Positions 48,434 through 60,306 of a DNA stretch of 64,000 nucleotides are shown in pieces. The notes below the pieces were generated by a model. The model was given only the letters and a program-made list of their open reading frames with translations, was not told the origin of the DNA and ran no database searches. Made by a program: the position numbers and the translations under genes. This DNA is from Leptospira sanjuanensis (GTDB lineage: Bacteria > Spirochaetota > Leptospiria > Leptospirales > Leptospiraceae): assembly GCF_022267375.1 (NCBI RefSeq), contig NZ_JAIZBH010000001.1, forward strand, positions 1,093,501-1,157,500. Reading direction: 5' to 3'. Each line of letters begins with the position of its first letter. Positions within the stretch are counted from its first letter, which is position 1.

Positions 48434-51400
48434 ATGATGAAGACAGAAAGAACAAAGAAGAACAAAAGAACTCGCGAGAGCGATCGTAGCGTAAATCCGG
48501 CATTGCACCATCGTGTACTACGCTGTTCTTTTTCTTTCTTTGCACTTGATGGTGCGATGCTGATTGAAGCGGAGAGCGCGTTTCGCGAAGCGAACTCGCC
48601 CGAAGCCTTAGGCCAAGTTGCGATCGGATATATGGAGATGCGTAACGTCCTTTTTGACAAGATCGGCGAGGCATTGACGGGAGATCCTGCAATGGGTCAC
48701 AATCTGGGGTTATTGCTCAAATACCAAATCGACAAACAAGAGGCGAGAAAGGCAGCGAGAGAACAAAGACTGAAGGATGCTGAGGTATTGGTCCAGTTAG
48801 CAGCAGCGGCAGCAGTGACCTATTTCGGCGGTCCCGCGGGAATTCAGATGTTAAATTCGGTGATCGGAACGGGTGCGACGGCGATTAACACAACATTGGC
48901 GACGGTTGGGCTTTCGCTTAACAATGCGCAGGTGGCCATGCTTGCGGCGAGTACAGCGGCGACGATGGCGATCGAAAACAGAATCAACGGGGCAAATGGC
49001 TCGGCTGCAGCCCTTGTAAACGGCCTCATCTCGACGGCGACCTTAGGAGTAAAAACTCCTCTTACGGGCTACGTAACGTATACCAAACATCAGAACGCGA
49101 ACCTTTTGACGGGTCAACACGAAGTGAAAGGCGGTTGGGGCGGTGGAGTTAGCTTGAACGTGTCCGGTGTCAAAGGGTTACCTGGGGGAGAAATATTAAA
49201 GACCGCGTTGGAAGGAATGAAAATGAGCAATCTAACCTTGGGACTGAGCTACAATGCTGATCAAGGTCTTGGAATGAACGTGAACACGAACTTTACGAAC
49301 AACGTAGGCTTAGGGTTAGACTACAACTTTAAAAGCGGCAGCTATACCGCGAACGCGAGCTATGACGTGAACAAGGCAGGTGGCAAATCTTGGGCGAACG
49401 GGAGCATCAACGTATCTGCGAGTAGAGAAGGTCACTCGAGTTTAGCGTTGTCTTACAACCACGACGGAAACACGGCGATTCCTCAGAGACTTCGCGGAGG
49501 TGGAGCGACGCTTGACTTAGGTAATGACGGTGTATTGGGTTTTAGCATCCAGGGACTGAAAGGGGCTACGATCGGTACTGTGAGCTACAACACGAACAGT
49601 CATGGTTGGGAACAGGCGACTTTGAACCAGAATTTCCAGAACGAATATCTTCAAGGTGTGACAGCTGAGAACAGCTCTTACAATCACGAGAAGTCTCAGA
49701 TGGAGATCTTGCGTACGGAGCTGAGTATTGCGACGAAGATGGAGAAACCGTTGTTTACGCAAGCAGATGTGGACAAGTATTTACCTAAAAACAAGGACGG
49801 CAGTATCGACGTAGAGAATGCACAGCCTGAGAAGTTGTTAGAGAAATGGAACGCGCACAAGGAAGCGATGTCCCAAACGCCTGAGGGCTTGCAGAAATGG
49901 AAGGACGATGTAACGAGAGCCGGAGAAAGATCGGGGATTGAGATCCGCTTCAACGACGGTAAGAGTGCAACGAGCACTTTCGGTAAGTTTGTAACGGGGA
50001 ATGTTCGGAGATATTGCCCAGAGCTTCGGTATTGCGAACGACGGAAGCAAGATGGTGGACAAACAAGGCGTATTTCATTTAGACACGTGTTTTGTTGCGG
50101 GGACAGCTGTGCGAACAGAGACAGGCTTCAAGGTCATTGAAGATGTGAAAGTTGGGGACAAGGTAGTTTCTTGGAACGAAAAGTCGGGTGAATTTGAGAC
50201 GAAACGTGTAACAGAACTATTTGTTCATGAAGTCCCTCAGTTGTTCTATCTCGAACTGGATGGGGAAGAAGAACTGCATACGACTTGGAATCACCCTTTT
50301 AGAAGAAGGAACAAGACCGCGAACTCCGATGTTGCAACGAGCGAGTTGATTTCTCGGAAAGGTGCGTTGCTGAATGTTGGAATGAGTGCGAGTGAGGAGA
50401 TTTCCCTTTCTACGGGATCTGTGGCGTCTAACGCAAATGCTTCAACCGCACAAATCTCCGAGTGGGTGAAGGTGGAAGACCTGAGAGTGAACGATCAGGT
50501 TTTGAAATCAGACGGAAGCTGGGCGAGAGTAACGGGGATCTTTCACTACAACACGGAGCCGACTAAAGTTTACAACTTGGAAGTGGAAGACAACCATACA
50601 TATATCGTCGGAGAGAACGTAGGAGCAGTTGTTCACAATTACGTAAATGAAAGTAAGGAAGTAAATGCTGCGTTAGCTAGAACGGATAGCTTACTCAAAC
50701 TTTCCAAAGGGGATAGAGAATTTGCAAACAGTTTAGACGAGTTGAAGAATTTAGGAAGAGAATTCCAAAAGAACGCATCTGAGGCGAGCAAGGAAACAAA
50801 CCGTTTGTTATTCGAGAGTTTCTCCGCAAGACAAACTCAGGAAATTCAGGGTAAAAAGAATTTAGACTTCGTGAATATGGTTCGAAGCAAAGATGCGGAC
50901 AGTTTACCGGGAATTGGTAAGATTCGGGATGCGTTGAAAGGCATTGATCCGGTAAAAGGATACTCAAAGAATCAGCTTGCGGCGATCGACACTTGGCTTA
51001 GACAGGATCTTTCCAAAAATTTACCTTCCGGTGTGGCAGGAATCAAGGACATGGTAGGCGGGTATTCTTCGGGAGCATTTCAGCTTGGTGGTTTAAACAA
51101 ACCTGGCACTGCGCGTACTCTTTCTGAAATGGGAACGCATGTAGGTCTTTGGAAATTGGGCAGAGAGCTTGGTAGCGTAGAAGGAATGACTGGGGGACGC
51201 CAGAAGATTCAAGAGGCAGAATCGAATATGGCAGCCCATCAGAACAAAATGAAGGAGCGTGGAATTGTTGAAGCGAAAGCGATCCGCGAGATTGAGAATC
51301 GGGTTGAAACTTACGTATCGAAGACGTATGGCAACGATCCGAGATTTGCGGAAGCGATTGTAAATTCGAGAACGATCGGGAAGAACGACCTAAGTAAGAA

Positions 51401-53354
51401 TACGGGCGGAGTTGATTTTGAAACGAAGAAGAAAGCGTTTGAATTGAAACCTGAACATACAGCTAAGCTTCAAGAGTTTGACAAACAGAAGACGGCGATT
51501 TTAGACAAACAAAAGACACTTGAGAGAGAGGACTACGAGAAGCACCAAAGAAATCATCCCGGTGAAAAGTATGTTCGATCACCTGAGTTAAATCAGAGAC
51601 GTGAGAAGGCGCTTGCAACCTTGGATCATTTGGAGAAGCGGAAGTCGACGTATTTGAATGAGACTGTAGCACCGTTTCCTCATGAAAGCAGACGTGTTGA
51701 ACTTGAGAAGCTTGCTCTGAATGGAAAGTTAACCAACGAAGACCGTAACGAGTTAAGCAAAATTAATACTGCGAAGAAGGATCACGAAACAAACGTAGCC
51801 GCACTTTTTGACAAAGACTCAACGACGATGCACAATCAGTTGGAGAGAAATTTTGGAGGAGAGAGAAGCGTAGTTGTTAAGAATCGTTTTGAACAATCGG
51901 AAACAGTTCAAAACCTTGAGACAAAACTTGCGGGATTAGATCCTAAAGATCCGAAGACCGCAAAAGAGAGAACTGAAGTTCAAAACCAATTGAAGAAGGC
52001 AGAGGAACGTCTTGCACAGATTGACAAAAACTTTTTGGAGTATGAGCCGAAGAGAAAGGTGATTAACGGCAAGGAAGAGCCATTAGGCGACTATGTTCTC
52101 CGGAAACAGCAATCGTATGAACAGGAAGGACCCGCGATTAAAGACATCGTGAAACAGTTGGAAACGAGAAAGGAAACGTTGGAAAAGCTGGGTGATGTGA
52201 AGAGGGTTAAGGAGATTAAGGATCAAGTAGGTATTTATGAGGAGCGTGCAAAAAAAGCTAAAGGATTTGCCGAAGACACGGCTTTTACATTAGCGGCGAA
52301 AGAAGATGCAAAGTCTCGTGCGGAAGGGAAGCCGGCGACAGCGGTAGCGGCTCTTGAGAGATATATGACTCACAAGGACGAGAAGGGATTCATAACGAGA
52401 ACGCTTCCGATTGATGAAGCTCATCCGGATTTTGCACATCCAATCGGAAACAAACCGTTTAACAACAAAGTGACGTATACCTCTCATTATGGCGAAGCGG
52501 GATACCGTTACGAAAAAACGGCGGCAGATACAGCTTTAGATCCTGTGAACCACATCGGTAACGACTTTGCTGCGGATTACGGTGAAAAAGTGAATACGAT
52601 GTTGAATGGAAAGGTGATCGGGATTTCGAAAGGCTTGGAGATTAAGGTTCCTTCAAGCGCGTTGGAAAAAGCAGGTGTGATTTATTTACCGGAAGGTAAA
52701 CATCCCGATGGAAGTCCGAGAAAAGAAGGCTTGTATCGCGAAGGGGAGAAGACACCTCTAAGCCGTGATGTATTGGCTAAGTTGGATCCGGACTTCAAAA
52801 ATTCTAACTATGACGGAATTCGAATGAAGGGTGTGGTCTACAGTCAAGGAGGAACTAAAGAATTTCCGGTTGCCGGGTTCTATACAATGGTTTCTTCAAA
52901 CAAAGGCCAGTTGCTGAGCGAAAGGCAAGTCGAACATCAGATACCGAGGGAAGCTGTTGCGAGCGTAAACGATCCGAAGAAAATGAATCAGATTGTGAAT
53001 TCCGGAGGGAACAGTGTAACGATCGAGAGTAAGTTTGACGGAGAATTATCCGGAACTTTCCAAATCGAATACAAACACTTTATGGAAGATCCGAGCCAAT
53101 GGGTAGAGGTAGGGAAACCGATCCAAGCCGGTAAACAGATTGGTAACGTTGGAAGCACGGGAAGATCGACAGGCCCGCATATGCATACTACGGTAAAATA
53201 CTATGTGACGACTGAGAATCCGATGTTAGATCCATCGATTTTGCCGAAGGGTTTGTATGTGGAAAAGAGTGATTGGAAAGGAAAGTATTTAGAGATCAAT
53301 GGAGACTACTTTTTGAACGAGATGCTTCCAAAAAGATTGAAGAAAAGGAAGTAA
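48434..53354 (+). pseudogene. Truncated, frameshifted TIGR04388-like paralogue with Hint-M23 tail (gene 4)
   Basis: Two overlapping frames (48434-50140 and 50001-53354) together make one paralogue. At 49996-49999 a run of four G replaces the three G found in genes 1 and 2, giving a +1 shift; the second frame can restart at ATG 50001. The 5' end is replaced by the 132-bp repeat, and 699 bases (233 codons) present in gene 1 between two GGAGATGCG repeats are missing in frame. The Hint is complete (core TGTTTT at 50088, TTWNHPF, His-Asn end) and the M23 tail retains His-x3-Asp (52551) and His-x-His (53178). The tail is clearly homologous to the element tail but differs at many positions. Possibly a silent donor, or phase-variable at the G run. 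Confidence 0.75.
48473..48604. repeat. 132-bp repeat joined to truncated paralogues, copy 2
   Basis: Matches 12241-12372 with a handful of differences and ends at the same GCCTTAGG junction with giant-gene sequence. It is read through in frame by the ORF from ATG 48434. Confidence 0.7.
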
Positions 53355-53372
53355 GCGGGGGGAATAGCCAGT

Positions 53373-54032
53373 ATGATGCAAAAGTATATTTCAAAAGTAT
53401 TTTATCTTCTTCTAATGTTTTTTTTCTTTGAGTGTAAATTTTTCGGACCGGAGTGGAAGTCTGGTCCGAGTGAAGAGATGTTTGCCGAAGATATCAAATA
53501 CATTCGAGCAAGTTCAGATATTGAAAAGCAGTTTGAAGATGCAAAGTTAGACCCGAGGCAAATTGCAAAGGAACATTTAGTTCGGAGCATTAAAAAATTT
53601 AAAGAAGCAATTGAAGACAAATCGTCTTCAAGACTTGTATCATTATCTAGTCCTAACTTATCTGATTCGTATGCCGCTGGATATTATTCCTCGTCATACG
53701 CCGCAAGTGAAGCTTGGAAGAAAAGTTTTGAAACGGGGCATGCTTGGTGCGAGTATGATCTATTTTTCAAAACGAAGATTGTGTCGTTTGAGATTGTTCC
53801 GAGTAGCGTAATCAACAACAATATTTCGTACGAAGTATATCTGAGACAAGAAGGTCAAACGGAGAAATTAACAAGAGAAGATGCGTATGATGGTAAAAAC
53901 TTTCTACTTCATTTTTCAGCCGACAAAAAATATTTAGGACAGGTAGGGGGACATTTTTCAATTGATGGCTTTGCGGGACATTGCCCGTTGACAGAAGATC
54001 AGTTTCATCCTGACTTTGGGAAGACAAAGTAG
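53373..54032 (+). CDS. Lipoprotein partner of the gene 4 M23 tail
   Basis: 219 residues from ATG 53373. Leader MMQKYISK and hydrophobic core ending in FFEC (Cys21), as in the element lipoprotein. The first 70 residues and the region around SSVINNN are nearly identical to the element version, but two blocks differ (after HLV, and the segment following DAYD before FAGHCP). Mosaic change confined to blocks would fit co-variation of an immunity protein with its tail. Located 18 bases after the tail gene. Confidence 0.75.
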   Translation: MMQKYISKVFYLLLMFFFFECKFFGPEWKSGPSEEMFAEDIKYIRASSDIEKQFEDAKLDPRQIAKEHLVRSIKKFKEAIEDKSSSRLVSLSSPNLSDSYAAGYYSSSYAASEAWKKSFETGHAWCEYDLFFKTKIVSFEIVPSSVINNNISYEVYLRQEGQTEKLTREDAYDGKNFLLHFSADKKYLGQVGGHFSIDGFAGHCPLTEDQFHPDFGKTK

Positions 54033-54092
54033 AGAAATTAAAGATGAAAGAGAGCCGTTAAAGGGACTTGAGACTTTAGAGAAGGCGCAGAT

Positions 54093-54302
54093 ATGAAAGA
54101 GAACGTAACACAGAAAGGCTTTGTTTTGGGTGAACCTGTAAGGAACAAAGAGACGGGCCAGAAGATGTATGTAGAAAAAGTTTGGAACCCGACTGTGTCT
54201 TGCGTTTACTTTGATGCTGAGAAGGACGCTCTCGTAAAGGTTGAGATGTTGCCTGAGAATTTGGAAAGAATCAAGGGAATGTTACCGTATCTTCCGAAGT
54301 GA
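54093..54302 (+). CDS. 69-residue DUF2158/YodC-like protein
   Basis: Differs from the element copy only near the N-terminus (MKENVTQKG against MKESGTQKG). Last gene of the gene 4 module. Confidence 0.8.
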   Translation: MKENVTQKGFVLGEPVRNKETGQKMYVEKVWNPTVSCVYFDAEKDALVKVEMLPENLERIKGMLPYLPK

Positions 54303-54356
54303 GGGAGCGTTCGAACTTTTGATTGAGGAAGAAAGATTTAAAGGAAGGTTGTGTTA

Positions 54357-55292
54357 ATGCGAAATAAAATTATACAAATTATTTTCTACCTTATGGTATG
54401 GGTGTGCATATTGGATTGTCGGTTTCAATATAAGGATTGTAGAAAAGAGAGTTCTTGTCCAATTTTCTTTTTGAAGTTCACAGTATATAATTTTATTTAT
54501 GATGGTAATTCAATAAAGGAATTGGAAAATATTAAGTTAGATGAAGGTAGGAGCGTAACTTTATTATTAGATTTGGAGGGGGAGCCGCAATCATTTAAAG
54601 ATTCCAATGGGAATGTCCATTATAAAATTGAATACGAGAATAAAGATTATTATATTCGAGCTCTCCCCATCGGATACAAGAAATCAATGAGGGTAGCTCC
54701 TACTTCCGGTACGATATTAAGAAAGCTACCAAATGATGAGCCTTCATCTGCAATAAAAATATTACCATATAATGCAATAGTAAAGGTTTTAAGTGAGGCT
54801 TATTTTGGGAATGATGATCCGGAAAAATATAAATGGTTTCAAGTGTCTTATGGAAGTCGCCTAGGCTGGGTTGAAAAAAAAGATCTGGTTTCGGGAGAAT
54901 ATGATCTCAGGATAATAGGAAAGACATTCAAAGATATTGTAAAGGATGTTTATATAAAGGCTGAAACGTATAGTGATCCACAAATAGAACTTAAGTGGAA
55001 AGGTGTTAAGGCAGAAAAATCGTCTTGTCGGATTGGCAATAAACGATGTGGTTTCAGTATAAGTTTTCAAAAGGATAGTAATGAACAAGAAATAATAGTA
55101 GCATTATTACGATATTCAATTAAGGGGGAAGGAGAAGACACCGAAATCGTAAAAAAGATAAAATGTATAATCGATAAAGAAAATTTTATGCACGCTTTTA
55201 CTTACGTTGAATCCAATGATTTAGAGTATTTTTCTCAAGAATTTGAGCCAGTCCCTCTAAGTATGACTTGTCGTTCTGTAGATACAGATTGA
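54357..55292 (+). CDS. Lipoprotein with bacterial SH3-type domain
   Basis: 311 residues from ATG 54357, with GGAAGG 8 bases upstream; GTG 54351 is in frame but less likely. The leader ends in CILDC with Cys21 as the lipidated residue. Residues about 115-180 look like an SH3b domain (MRVAPTSGTILRKLP, VKVLSEAYF, WFQVSYGSRLGWVEKKDL), a fold that usually binds cell-wall peptides. The rest is beta-rich and unassigned. The gene is distinctly more AT-rich than its neighbours, suggesting separate acquisition. An SH3b lipoprotein beside an M23 module may bind peptidoglycan or the tail. Confidence 0.75.
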   Translation: MRNKIIQIIFYLMVWVCILDCRFQYKDCRKESSCPIFFLKFTVYNFIYDGNSIKELENIKLDEGRSVTLLLDLEGEPQSFKDSNGNVHYKIEYENKDYYIRALPIGYKKSMRVAPTSGTILRKLPNDEPSSAIKILPYNAIVKVLSEAYFGNDDPEKYKWFQVSYGSRLGWVEKKDLVSGEYDLRIIGKTFKDIVKDVYIKAETYSDPQIELKWKGVKAEKSSCRIGNKRCGFSISFQKDSNEQEIIVALLRYSIKGEGEDTEIVKKIKCIIDKENFMHAFTYVESNDLEYFSQEFEPVPLSMTCRSVDTD

Positions 55293-55428
55293 GGCTTGCA
55301 AACGCTAAAATTGCAGGGTTTTTTAATATAGTGATACTTTCATATAGGATTGCGGGATTGCTTTCGCGCCGTATTTGAGAGCTGAGGCTCGCAAAAACTA
55401 AAATTGCAGATGATTTTCTAATATAGCG
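55290..55428 (+). repeat. Pair of ~45-bp imperfect direct repeats
   Basis: TGAGGCTTGCAAA...CTAAAATTGCAG...TAATATAG at 55290-55333 recurs with few changes at 55383-55428. The first copy overlaps the stop of the SH3 lipoprotein. The remaining bases to 55605 contain nothing else I recognise. Confidence 0.5.
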
Positions 55429-55605
55429 AAATTGTGAATAAGTTTTGATTCAGTTTTGAACTCAAGTTTGAATGTTTTGGAAAAGAAATCACTTTCGAAA
55501 GGTTGAATTTAGGAATTTTTGAAGTGATTTTTGGAGATGAAAGAATAGTCAGGGCATGAGTTGACGGACTCGTTTTCTGACGAGTTTTTAAAGAATCAAA
55601 GAATG

Positions 55606-55952
55606 TTAAGCAACATTTTCGTAAGAATATGTATGATACAAACCACCGAGAACGGGAGTGGAAACGAGTTTTGTTTTTCCGCCGTTTGGTGGTTTTAGAA
55701 TCTTTGAAGGAACGGGTGAATCTTTATTCAAAGCAATATGCGTTCGATGATAATTGTAAAAATGAATAAACTCTTCTAGCTTCTTTTCCAGATGATATTG
55801 ATTGATCGGGATGAAGAAATCTAAAAACTCGTTTCTACAAGTTTTAACCCAGCGCTCCGCATAGCAGTTTTGCCAAGGAGATCGAATGGCGGTCTTTTTG
55901 TATTTGATCCCAATCCGTTCTAAATATTTAGAAAACCTTTTTCCAAAAATCG
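55606..55952 (-). pseudogene. Truncated DDE transposase, C-terminal fragment
   Basis: About 115 residues with [17 protein letters not shown], then [20 protein letters not shown] and a final conserved-looking tail, i.e. the last part of an rve-type integrase core including the region of the catalytic Glu. The 5' part is missing: it stops at the left end of IS66 (55953). It does not look like the rest of either transposase fragment to the right of the IS66. Confidence 0.7.
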
Positions 55953-56011
55953 GTAAGCGCCTAAACAACCGCACCTTTTTCTAATCGTATAAATGTTGTA
56001 AACTGTCTTTG

Positions 56012-56289
56012 ATGAAAAAAACGAAAATAGATTGGCCCAAAGAGTTTGATGACTTTTCAAAGAGTGGACTTTCCCAGCCTCAGTATTGTAAAGAAAGACA
56101 CCTCAAATACACGACGTTTCGATATCATTGGGAGAGACGTTCTAAGCATTCAGAGAAGAACGACTTTGTAGAAATTCCTCCTTCCTCGACAAATTCTCAG
56201 TCATTGGTAGAAGCCGAATTTTTGACCCTAAAGATAGATACGTCGGGGAAGGCATCGCTCCAAGTAAACGTTCAGTTTAGTTTAGGACG

Positions 56290-56299
<10 letters not shown>
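56012..56299 (+). CDS. tnpA: IS66 accessory protein TnpA
   Basis: 95 residues from ATG 56012. An N-terminal helix-turn-helix-like part (WPKEFDDFSKSGLSQPQYCKER, then YTTFRYHW) is characteristic of IS66 TnpA, which is needed for transposition. It overlaps tnpB by 10 bases. Confidence 0.8.
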
Positions 56300-56640
<341 letters not shown>

Positions 56641-56680
56641 TGTTTGACTCAAGAAAAGAAAGTATTAAGACTGAATCCGA

Positions 56681-58258
<1,578 letters not shown>

Positions 58259-58266
58259 GCGGTTAC

Positions 58267-58544
58267 TTTTAACCTTGGAACATTCCTTTGTAAAAGTAGA
58301 TTTTGTTCCTTCATGATTCGGTAAATCCGCTTGTGATTCACTCGTGGCAAATCCTTGTTTCTATTGATCCGATTGACGATCGCTGTAATTCTTGGATATC
58401 CGTAGGTAGGTCTATCATGGCAGACATCTTTAATCGTTTGCAAGATATGTTCTTTGAATTCGCTGATCGAATGTTTTTTCTCGCGCACGCGATTCTTGTA
58501 GTTAAAAATCGACCGAGAAACGCCTAATGCGGTAGCAATTCTAC

Positions 58545-58548
<4 letters not shown>
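58267..58548 (-). pseudogene. IS3-family OrfB, N-terminal fragment
   Basis: About 94 residues (MSRIATALGVSRSIFNYKN, then RPTYGYPRITAIVNR and HKRIYRIMKEQNLL), the helix-turn-helix and HTH_21-type start of an IS3 OrfB. The DDE core is missing; it is cut at the right end of IS66 at 58266. ATG overlaps the OrfA stop by 4 bases. Confidence 0.75.
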
Positions 58549-58940
<392 letters not shown>

Positions 58941-58983
58941 AGCATTACTCCTATTATTTAGAAGCTAACTCAGCTGTACGGTT

Positions 58984-59520
58984 TTAAGTGGGGTAACTAC
59001 AGTCATCAATAGCTGTATATTGAAATCTCTTAATTTCCTTGCCTTTGGAATTACGGAAAGAAAGGAATTTTACGTCTATTTGTACATGATGTCCTGGAAC
59101 TTTTTTTTCATATCGAATAAACGAAGATGGAATAGATCGCCTTCTTTGATTCTCCGGTAACTTGTTCATACCATTTCGTTTTAATACATAATATACTGCA
59201 GCAGCAGTGATTTTTATCGAGAGATAGCGTTCTAAGTGCCATGAGATTCTTTGTGGACCGAAATGATAGGTTCTACGTAGGTGTAAGATTTTTTCTTCAG
59301 TATCCTTGTTCGTTCGCCAAGGGCAGGCACCAGGACGAAATCCCGGTTTCTTATCAATGAGTCCTTCTTCTCCATAGGTCTCATATGCCTTTTTCCACTG
59401 ATAAAATGTTTCTCTTGAAATTCCAAAGTGTCTACATGTTTTGGAAACGTTCTGAGATTCCTTGGCATGATTTAATACTTTGATCTTTTTCTGAATACAT
59501 CGCTGAGAATCCTTCGACAT
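58984..59520 (-). pseudogene. IS481-like transposase, N-terminal fragment
   Basis: 178 residues: helix-turn-helix (VSKTCRHFGISRETFYQWKKAY), GLIDKKPG linker, then the start of the DDE core (HVQIDVKFL, the first Asp, and AIDDCS). It breaks off there and ends in four residues from the neighbouring IS3-type sequence. The break near 59000 marks the outer end of the IS3-type element, which apparently inserted into this gene. Confidence 0.75.
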
Positions 59521-59606
59521 ATTATATACCTCGGCTTGAAGATTTTATCATATCTGTCAACCGAGGTCATTAGTTTCATACCAAATTCGACGGAGATCCG
59601 ATTTGT

Positions 59607-60026
59607 TCAACGATTCATATCGATTTTGAGTTGAGAGAACATCGTCTCCTTGTCCCAATATCCGTGTTGAACCAGAATTTTACCGTTTACGATCTGAAAG
59701 ATTTCGCAGCCGTGCATATCAAAAGAATTGTTGTTGGGAGTATGGCCCGCAAATTCTCCTTTCATTGTCCCGCTGAAACGCCACTCGACTACAACCCAAG
59801 GTTCTTGTTCGATCATATTCATGACTTCAATGCGAATGTCGGGAAACGCCTTAAATACATTGACGTACGTATTTCGCATCGCCTCGCGTCCTTGAACGGT
59901 TTTTCCCCAAGGAAACTGTAAATTCGCAATATTTTCGTCGTAAAGCGATATGGCGGCATCGGGATTGTGGCTGTTATACGCTTCGATCCAGCTCATTGCG
60001 ATTTGTTTGGGAGATCGGTTATTCAA
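59607..60026 (-). CDS. NTF2-like/SnoaL-type small protein
   Basis: 139 residues from TTG 60026, chosen because AAAGGAG lies 8 bases upstream on the minus strand; a longer frame to 60095 has no such site. Helix-rich start (SPKQIAMSWIEAYNSHNPDAAISLYDE), WRFSGTMKGEFAGHTP and a final FQIVNGKILVQHGYWD are typical of the ester-cyclase/SnoaL branch of the NTF2-like fold (about 130 residues). These act on small hydrophobic substrates; the substrate here is unknown. Apparently a single-gene unit. Confidence 0.8.
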   Translation of the reverse strand: MNNRSPKQIAMSWIEAYNSHNPDAAISLYDENIANLQFPWGKTVQGREAMRNTYVNVFKAFPDIRIEVMNMIEQEPWVVVEWRFSGTMKGEFAGHTPNNNSFDMHGCEIFQIVNGKILVQHGYWDKETMFSQLKIDMNR

Positions 60027-60136
60027 AATTTGGACTCCTTTCGTTGAAAATTTTACTTCGGTCAAAGTGGTGCGGTCGTTATAGGTTACAATCAAAACTG
60101 CGAGTAAGCGATCGCACGTGCGAGAATATTTACGAC

Positions 60137-60285
60137 TGTCGCCTAAACGCGCGTGAACTCACGGTAAGTGTGTGATTTGCTGATTGTCCGTTCGTCCTGT
60201 CGCCTAAACGCGCGTGAACTCACGGTAAGTGTGTGAATTGCTGATTGTCCGCTCGTCCTGTCTCTTAAACACGCGTGAATTCGCG
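60137..60285 (+). repeat. 61-bp tandem repeat, two and a half units
   Basis: Units begin at 60137, 60198 and 60259 with TGTCGCCTAAACGCGCGTGA (TGTCTCTTAAACACGCGTGA in the third). The first two are nearly identical; the third is partial and diverged. Lies in the intergenic gap between two convergent-to-nothing minus-strand genes. Confidence 0.85.
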
Positions 60286-60306
60286 ACTCGCAATCATCTC
60301 CGGAGT

